A DNA stretch of 9,289 bases from an uncultured Acidobacteriota bacterium (GTDB lineage Bacteria; Acidobacteriota; Blastocatellia; Pyrinomonadales; Pyrinomonadaceae): positions 1 through 9,289 of the forward strand of contig CAMLKY010000050.1 of NCBI GenBank assembly GCA_946480545.1, read 5' to 3'. A program made the translations under genes and the position numbers. The notes under the pieces were generated by a model. The model did not search any database and was not told where the DNA came from. It was given only the letters and a program-made list of their open reading frames with translations. This document shows, in pieces, positions 5,359 through 9,289 of the stretch (positions are counted from its first letter, which is position 1; every line of letters begins with the position of its first letter).

Positions 5359-6888
5359 CTATTTGATGATCGTTGTTGCAGAGACGAGGTCGGCTTGATA
5401 GTTCCCGAGCATAAACCGGAGCGGGATTCGCGCGTCATCATTTCCGAGCCAGACTTTAATGTTGAGCTGATCGAGCACTCCATTCCCCGTTTTCACGGTG
5501 ACGAGTTGTGCTGCGACCTGCTTGCCATCCAGCGCTATAACTTCCGGAGCAGAGGGACGCAGGGTGAATACGAAAGGTTGAGATTCCCAGAATACGGCGA
5601 CCCGCGTGTCGTTGATCGGATTGTTCAAGTCACGGCTCGGTTTAAGATTGAAGGACCGTGCGGCGTACAGGAGCGAGAGAATGCTATGCGTCCCGACCGG
5701 CGCATCCACACGATTCGTTCCGAATAGGATCGAACTGCCGTCGCGTTCGAACTTGACAATACCCGAGTATGGGCGAAGCTCACCGGCGAGTTTAGATTCT
5801 ACCTGTCTCGGAGCCAGGGATTCCGGATCAACGTACGCCCGAATATAATCACCACCCGCGAACGGAGCTCCGGGATGAAGATCCAGGAACGCCGCTTCGA
5901 GAACGAGTGTATCGGCTTCGTTGAATCGAATGCGCTCTTTCGCCGTGAGCGTCATTCTGGCGACCTGTTGTCCGCCTTTAATTATCTTGTACTCGAGCCG
6001 CTCTCCGAGATCGAAGGCAAGTTCCGCCGGGAGCGGCAGGTTCTCCACAAACGGTGTCGGTGTCACGACGGGCTTAGGCGTACGCTCCGGAAGCGGCGTC
6101 CGGACCGGCGCAGCTACCGGCTGAGGAGCTGTCTCGGGTTCGATCATCTGTACGCTCGAAAGCCCGGCCCGAAACAGGCCCTTTGATGTCTTAAGCCGAA
6201 CAAGCACGGGAAGCTTGAGCTCATCCGTAGTCAGATTCACTCGAACATCAGTAATACCAAGTTCGGTGAAGTAATCGCTCTGGACAGTGACGACGCTAGT
6301 TTCAAACTCGCCCGCGTCGGTTCTTTGACGCTCGACGACGCCGGGAACGAACGTCACCGGATAGACCTTGTCGTTTTCCTGCATCGTTAGCGACCCGCCG
6401 CCTCCGGAATGACGAAGTTTGTAGATCATCGTCAGCAAATCGAAATGACTCGTCGGAGCCGCAAGGTAATTCTCGACGGTTTCCCTGGGCATCCCATACG
6501 CGTTTTGATTCAATGAGGTGTAAAGGGGGAGACCGGTCGAAGGAGCAGCGAACGTCGTTCGACTTTCGTCGATAAGATAAAAGGCCGCACTCGCGAGCTC
6601 GAGAGTCTTGAACTTTGATCGAAGCTCAATCGCATCTTTATCGCCAAGCCTGCCGCGCGATACGGTGTAGAGCTCGGCATAGGCCGCGTTATTGAAACGT
6701 CCCATCGAGACGTTGTACGTTAGCCGCTCGCCGATTCGAAAGCCGTTCGTCGGAGGTTCGCTCAGAACAACCTGCCCCGACGAAGGTACGGTGGCGAGAT
6801 AAGAAACGACCAGAAACGAGCAGACAACCGCTGCGGCCGCCGTATACAGCCGAAGAGCAACTCCGTTCTTTGATTTCGGGTTGATCAT
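5359..6888 (-). CDS. Exported protein with two tandem DUF3108 domains
   Basis: A 509-residue protein with an N-terminal hydrophobic segment (about 14-34) acting as signal peptide or anchor. Two related halves follow. Half one starts with FRIGERLTYNV (50-60) and ends near 250. Half two starts with FDLGERLEYKI (292-302) and runs to the end. Both halves finish with a similar strand pattern (LPVLVRLKTSKGLFRAGLSS, RIPLRFMLGNYQADLVSA). They are joined by a Pro/Thr-rich linker (about 253-283) with repeated TP pairs. The GERL-x-Y opening and the closing pattern fit DUF3108, a family of predicted periplasmic beta-rich proteins of unknown function. Its ATG overlaps the pyrF stop as ATGA, so it is the last gene of the pyrF unit. 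I see no convincing terminator after it; the feo promoter follows at once. Confidence 0.82.
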   Translation of the reverse strand: MINPKSKNGVALRLYTAAAAVVCSFLVVSYLATVPSSGQVVLSEPPTNGFRIGERLTYNVSMGRFNNAAYAELYTVSRGRLGDKDAIELRSKFKTLELASAAFYLIDESRTTFAAPSTGLPLYTSLNQNAYGMPRETVENYLAAPTSHFDLLTMIYKLRHSGGGGSLTMQENDKVYPVTFVPGVVERQRTDAGEFETSVVTVQSDYFTELGITDVRVNLTTDELKLPVLVRLKTSKGLFRAGLSSVQMIEPETAPQPVAAPVRTPLPERTPKPVVTPTPFVENLPLPAELAFDLGERLEYKIIKGGQQVARMTLTAKERIRFNEADTLVLEAAFLDLHPGAPFAGGDYIRAYVDPESLAPRQVESKLAGELRPYSGIVKFERDGSSILFGTNRVDAPVGTHSILSLLYAARSFNLKPSRDLNNPINDTRVAVFWESQPFVFTLRPSAPEVIALDGKQVAAQLVTVKTGNGVLDQLNIKVWLGNDDARIPLRFMLGNYQADLVSATTIIK

Positions 6889-7622
6889 TTCGAATCGTTC
6901 TCGATCTCGTCGCAGATGCTCTCGAGTGCTGATGCTCGATCTTTCGCTTCTAGAATCGGCCGACCTATAACCAGGTAATCTGCACCTTCGGATACAGCAC
7001 GCCGTGGAGTCATTACACGTTTCTGATCGTCATTCGTTGCAAATTCCGGACGAACACCAGGCGTCACTATCACGAACTCCGACCCCGCTTCCCTTCTCAG
7101 CATACTTATTTCCAATGGCGACGCGACAACGCCGTCTAGTCCGGCGTCTTGTGCGAGACGGGCCAGGTGCAGTACCTGATCACCGACATCGCTTTCGATG
7201 CCGGTTTCCCGCAGCGTGTTTGCATCCGAACTGGTGAGGACCGTCACCCCAAGAACCAGTGGGCGTGCAAGCTTCTCAACATCGCACATTGTGTGTACTG
7301 CATCGATCGTCCGTGCCATCATCTCGCGACCGCCTGCGGCGTGGATGTTGAGCATCCATACGCCGAGTCGTGCCGCCTCGACCGCTGCCTTTGCAACAGT
7401 ATTCGGAATGTCATGAAATTTCAGATCGAGGAAGATGCGGTGGTCGCGCGCGATCTCACGTACAAGCTCCGGGCCCGAAGATGTAAAAAGCTGCAATCCG
7501 ACCTTGAAAGCGGCCGCCCGATGATCAAGCTCAGCTACGATGCGGCGTGCTTCGTCGGCGGTCTCAACGTCCAGGGCGACGATGACGCGTTCTTTTGGTT
7601 TGGAGGCGAGGGTTGGTGTCAC
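6885..7622 (-). CDS. pyrF: Orotidine 5'-phosphate decarboxylase
   Basis: A 245-residue cytoplasmic enzyme that converts orotidine 5'-phosphate to UMP, the last step of de novo UMP synthesis. The TIM-barrel motifs are in order: ALD (16-18), FKVG (39-42), the catalytic D-x-K-x-x-D in LDLKFHDIPNT (D66, K68, D71), VTPGVRP (186-192) and IGRPI (219-223) for the phosphate. Length fits the short bacterial type. The start is GTG at 7622: no ATG occurs until deep inside the protein, and the first beta strand (ERVIVALD) comes right after a short lead. There is no clear Shine-Dalgarno sequence; the preceding stop is 9 bp upstream. It sits between small hypothetical genes rather than with other pyr genes. 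Identification is firm. Confidence 0.97.
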   Translation of the reverse strand: MTPTLASKPKERVIVALDVETADEARRIVAELDHRAAAFKVGLQLFTSSGPELVREIARDHRIFLDLKFHDIPNTVAKAAVEAARLGVWMLNIHAAGGREMMARTIDAVHTMCDVEKLARPLVLGVTVLTSSDANTLRETGIESDVGDQVLHLARLAQDAGLDGVVASPLEISMLRREAGSEFVIVTPGVRPEFATNDDQKRVMTPRRAVSEGADYLVIGRPILEAKDRASALESICDEIENDSK

Positions 7623-7631
7623 AAAGAATCG

Positions 7632-7919
7632 CTAATCGAGATCGAGCGGGTTCTTGAACGGCTTGTCGCTGTCGGTATCGGCTCGCTTCAGTGCTTCCTG
7701 AAATTTCTCTTCGAGCAAGCGCTCGCGGTCTTTCATTGAGGACATTTCCTGGGCGAAAAGCTGCTCTCGAAGTTCCTTCTGCTTTGTCAGCTCGCCAGCC
7801 AAATCCTCAAACGAGCCGTGTACCTTTTTCTTCTCCTCGTGCGCCAGCAGCGCCCCGGTCTGGGCATCGATCGTCAGAGTCGCCTCGCAACACGGACATA
7901 TCAAATTGAATTTCTCCAT
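7632..7919 (-). CDS. Small CPCC-motif coiled-coil protein of unknown function
   Basis: This 95-residue protein is not a family I can name. It opens with MEKFNLICPCCEATLTIDA, where Cys 8, 10 and 11 resemble half of a zinc ribbon; no second Cys pair follows. From about residue 30 to 80 it is rich in Glu, Lys, Gln and Arg with Leu at regular spacing (ELTKQKELREQLFAQEMSS, then RLLEEKFQEALKRAD), so a coiled coil is likely. It ends with FKNPLDLD. It has no signal peptide or membrane helix, so it should be cytoplasmic. It lies 4 bp after the lipoprotein gene and 9 bp before pyrF in one unit. Metal binding through the CPCC, perhaps as a dimer, is possible but unproven. I believe similar proteins occur in acidobacteria, from memory only. 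Confidence 0.75.
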   Translation of the reverse strand: MEKFNLICPCCEATLTIDAQTGALLAHEEKKKVHGSFEDLAGELTKQKELREQLFAQEMSSMKDRERLLEEKFQEALKRADTDSDKPFKNPLDLD

Positions 7920-7923
7920 AATG

Positions 7924-8538
7924 CTACTGGGCCTTCTTCACCGGACCCTCCACACGAGGACGCTCGGCCTGCTGCGGCTGAACACCTGCCTGGTTCAGTA
8001 TAAAGGACGAGCTCGCCGTCGAGAGTATTGGTATCTTTTCGCCGGGTACATCGATAACACTTCCATCCCGCAGGAAGACCTTCGCCGACTGCTTATTACC
8101 CGCCATCACCTTTTTCTCGACCTTCAATAGCTGCGGATGGTTCTTGAAAGTCCTGATCTCATAACCGGCATCGGTGAGATATGAGGCGAACGTCGAGTTC
8201 TCGGGCGCAGGTCGTGCGTGCTTCATCGCAACTGCGGCCGCTTCTTTCTCGGATAGTGGCTCGCCGGATCCGCGTAGCTCCTTGAGTCGACCGTCGAGCC
8301 GGTTCGCTGCCGGCATTGGTGCATCCGACGATGCGATGTTGGCATTTACAGAATTAGCGTCTGCCGGTGCTGCGGGTATCACCTGCATACCGTTTGCAAC
8401 TTCCACAGTATTCGCGTTGGCGGAGTTACCGGACGAGGTCGCGGGAAGCTTCGCCGGTTTGTCTTCGGCGGAGGATGAGCATGCCGACATTATAAAGATC
8501 CCGGCAAGTGCGGGGATCGCTAACCACTTGGTTCTCAT
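7924..8538 (-). CDS. Putative lipoprotein, function unknown
   Basis: A 204-residue protein with a lipoprotein signal: Arg/Lys at 2 and 4, a hydrophobic core, and a lipobox ending at Cys 20 (IMSAC). After the Cys comes a low-complexity Ser/Ala/Asn-rich spacer to about residue 75, with repeated NAN/SANAN-like runs. A more ordered domain follows from about 78 to 185 with charged helices, a DAGYEIRTFKNHPQLLKVEKKV stretch and a strand pair (AKVFLRDGSVIDVP). The tail is Gln/Pro-rich. I do not recognise the domain. GGAG in CTGGAGTAACA sits 7 bp before the ATG, a good ribosome-binding site. It is the first gene of the unit with the CPCC protein, pyrF and the DUF3108 protein. Membrane anchoring is likely; the role is unknown. 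Confidence 0.8.
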   Translation of the reverse strand: MRTKWLAIPALAGIFIMSACSSSAEDKPAKLPATSSGNSANANTVEVANGMQVIPAAPADANSVNANIASSDAPMPAANRLDGRLKELRGSGEPLSEKEAAAVAMKHARPAPENSTFASYLTDAGYEIRTFKNHPQLLKVEKKVMAGNKQSAKVFLRDGSVIDVPGEKIPILSTASSSFILNQAGVQPQQAERPRVEGPVKKAQ

Positions 8539-8583
8539 TGTTACTCCAGGGTGAGGTTATCGTTAACCGTCTGTTCGAATTCA

Positions 8584-8589
8584 ATAATA
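8584..8589 (-). promoter_or_regulatory. Possible -10 box for the lipoprotein-pyrF unit
   Basis: On the minus strand TATTAT (8589-8584) matches TATAAT at 5 of 6 positions and lies 45 bp before the lipoprotein ATG. The stretch 16-18 bp upstream has no convincing -35 hexamer, so an activator or another sigma factor may be needed, or the match may be chance. Confidence 0.3.
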
Positions 8590-8614
8590 CTCAAAAATGC
8601 AATATCAGAAAAAT

Positions 8615-8642
8615 GACGTCCGGACGTTCGTAAGTGGACGTC
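8615..8642. repeat. GACGTC-type palindrome cluster upstream of the lipoprotein gene
   Basis: ACGTCCGGACGT (8616-8627) is a perfect 12-bp palindrome. A third copy of the half-site, GGACGTC (8636-8642), follows after 8 bp and can also pair with GACGTCC (8615-8621). The cluster lies about 30-50 bp upstream of the possible -10 box, where a regulator could bind. No known regulator is assigned. Confidence 0.45.
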
Positions 8643-8782
8643 GGTGATTATCGAGCAAATTTCATAGCAACACCAAAGCTTGGGATTTCATCATTAGAGT
8701 TTGCCGAATCGCTCCCCAAATAAGACGAAGAATCAAATATTTGTGAACTCTCTGGGTGTTATTGCGCTGGCCCATTAAGTTT
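8643..8782. other. Central part of the divergent intergenic region
   Basis: This AT-richer stretch sits inside the gene-free region 8539-8949. It holds a 10-bp palindrome CAAATATTTG (8734-8743) and nothing else I can name. Possible reading frames nearby, such as a 16-codon ATG frame starting at 8597, have no ribosome-binding site or coding character. Confidence 0.3.
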
Positions 8783-8812
8783 CTTTGCTTCACCCCTCAC
8801 TCCGAAGCAAAG
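8783..8812. repeat. Inverted repeat / stem-loop 1 of a tandem pair
   Basis: CTTTGCTTC (8783-8791) and GAAGCAAAG (8804-8812) are perfect 9-bp arms around a 12-nt loop. It ends just 2 bp before a second, longer stem-loop. Neither strand carries a T tract after it. Confidence 0.6.
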
Positions 8813-8814
8813 CG

Positions 8815-8859
8815 GAGCGTGTGAATGCCGACAGCATTATCGTCGGAATTCACACGCTC
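8815..8859 (+). terminator. Strong stem-loop 2, terminator-like on the plus strand
   Basis: GAGCGTGTGAATGCCGAC (8815-8832) pairs with GTCGGAATTCACACGCTC (8842-8859) over 18 positions with one mismatch, around a 9-nt loop. On the plus strand ATTTTCATT follows, giving a terminator shape. It could shield the downstream promoter from read-through or end an unseen short plus-strand transcript. A structured RNA or a dispersed palindromic element is the alternative. Confidence 0.5.
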
Positions 8860-8881
8860 ATTTTCATTCCGAGCCGGGAGC

Positions 8882-8910
8882 TTGCCTTCTTCGACTGGGT
8901 CCGCTATAAA
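8882..8910 (+). promoter_or_regulatory. Candidate sigma70-type promoter for the gene at 8950
   Basis: TTGCCT (8882-8887, 4 of 6 match to TTGACA) and TATAAA (8905-8910, 5 of 6 match to TATAAT) are 17 bp apart. Transcription would begin near 8917 and give a leader of about 33 nt containing the AGGAGG site. The position just downstream of the terminator-like stem-loop supports it. Confidence 0.45.
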
Positions 8911-8949
8911 GGCGGCGAAATCCCGATTTTCGAAAAGAGGAGGCGTGCG

Positions 8950-9289
8950 ATGAAGAGTTTATGCATGGTCATAGTTCTGATGTCGTTCACCGTCTATGCA
9001 GACCCGACCCCGCAAGGAACACCCTTTCAGCCATTACAGTTGAAACCGCCACCGACACCGCTCCCTACACTGATGCCGGCCCCGACCATTGATGCTCGAA
9101 TCGCCGGTCCAGGCCCGACATCTCCGACGCCGCAGACTCCGACTCCTCAACCTGCCGGACCTATTCCGACTCCAACCTTTACGCCTATCGCTGCGCCATC
9201 TCTCCAGCCTCTGGCATCGCCTGAAGTAGCAGTCACCGCGGCACCGCAGTCCTGGTCGCCGTGGATACTTCTGGGAATCGCCGTTGTCA
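8950..9289 (+). CDS. Secreted or membrane-anchored Pro/Thr-rich protein, 3' end outside window
   Basis: An ATG at 8950, with a perfect AGGAGG 7 bp upstream (8938-8943), opens a frame that stays open to the window end (113 codons seen). It starts with a signal peptide (MKSLCMVIVLMSFTVYA, cleavage near 17). A region of about 80 residues rich in Pro, Thr, Ala and Gln follows, with repeated TP and PTP units, typical of an extended spacer. Near the edge a hydrophobic segment begins (WSPWILLGIAVV), probably a membrane helix. The domain that would define function lies beyond the window. The frame is also open upstream to a stop at 8776, so a longer form from GTG 8821 is formally possible. The signal peptide and strong ribosome-binding site favour 8950. 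It is divergent from the lipoprotein unit. Confidence 0.7.
   Translation, partial: MKSLCMVIVLMSFTVYADPTPQGTPFQPLQLKPPPTPLPTLMPAPTIDARIAGPGPTSPTPQTPTPQPAGPIPTPTFTPIAAPSLQPLASPEVAVTAAPQSWSPWILLGIAVV

Noticed and set aside
6040..6130. Repeat-like TP/PTP stretch in the DUF3108 gene as a tandem DNA repeat
   Set aside because: The DNA units are not regular; it is a low-complexity Pro/Thr linker between two domains.
7149..7739. 196-codon plus-strand frame
   Set aside because: It is antisense to pyrF and the CPCC gene, and its composition (Cys/Arg-rich, no motif) looks like a mirror of real coding sequence.
1..9289. Mobile elements, CRISPR arrays, tRNA or rRNA genes
   Set aside because: I looked on both strands and saw no transposase, integrase, regularly spaced repeats, tRNA cloverleaf or rRNA sequence.

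Overview
The window reads as a stretch of chromosome from a free-living bacterium of moderate GC. There are no phage, transposon, CRISPR, rRNA or tRNA signals. Gene content and protein style (Pro/Thr-rich secreted proteins, a tandem DUF3108 protein, a small CPCC coiled-coil protein next to pyrF) suggest an acidobacterium, perhaps of the Blastocatellia. That placement is an impression, not proven by any marker in the window.

Layout, left to right. The 3' end of a plus-strand serine-carboxypeptidase-like gene (1-351) converges with a long minus-strand series. Read 5' to 3' on the minus strand there are three transcription units. (i) Lipoprotein (8538) -> small CPCC coiled-coil protein -> pyrF -> tandem DUF3108 protein (ends 5359); junctions are +4, +9 and -4 bp. 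(ii) Secreted NTF2/lumazine-binding-like protein (5286) -> feoA -> feoB -> FeoB-associated Cys-rich membrane protein -> EamA/DMT transporter (ends 1532); junctions are 1 bp, 18 bp, ATGA overlap and TTGA overlap. (iii) moaB/mog-like gene (1284) -> DUF3574 protein (ends 360), overlapping by 8 bp. At the right edge a divergent plus-strand gene starts at 8950 and runs off the window.

Biology. The central unit is a ferrous-iron uptake operon: FeoA and FeoB as the core transporter, a small single-pass Cys-rich partner, and two unusual companions (a secreted NTF2-fold protein at the front and a drug/metabolite transporter at the back). It has a well-formed sigma70-type promoter (TTGAAA-17-TACACT) whose -35 element lies inside a perfect TTGAAA/TTTCAA inverted repeat resembling a Fur box. 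This suggests iron-responsive control and is the best regulatory signal in the window. The pyrF unit links pyrimidine synthesis with envelope proteins of unknown function. The moaB unit pairs molybdenum-cofactor synthesis with a secreted DUF3574 protein.

The 411-bp divergent intergenic region (8539-8949) is rich in structure: a 12-bp palindrome, two adjacent strong hairpins, and a plausible promoter for the plus-strand gene. I found no clearly undescribed system. The items most worth a second look are the feo operator and promoter, the extra genes in the feo operon, the hairpin at the moaB start, and the tandem hairpins near the right edge.
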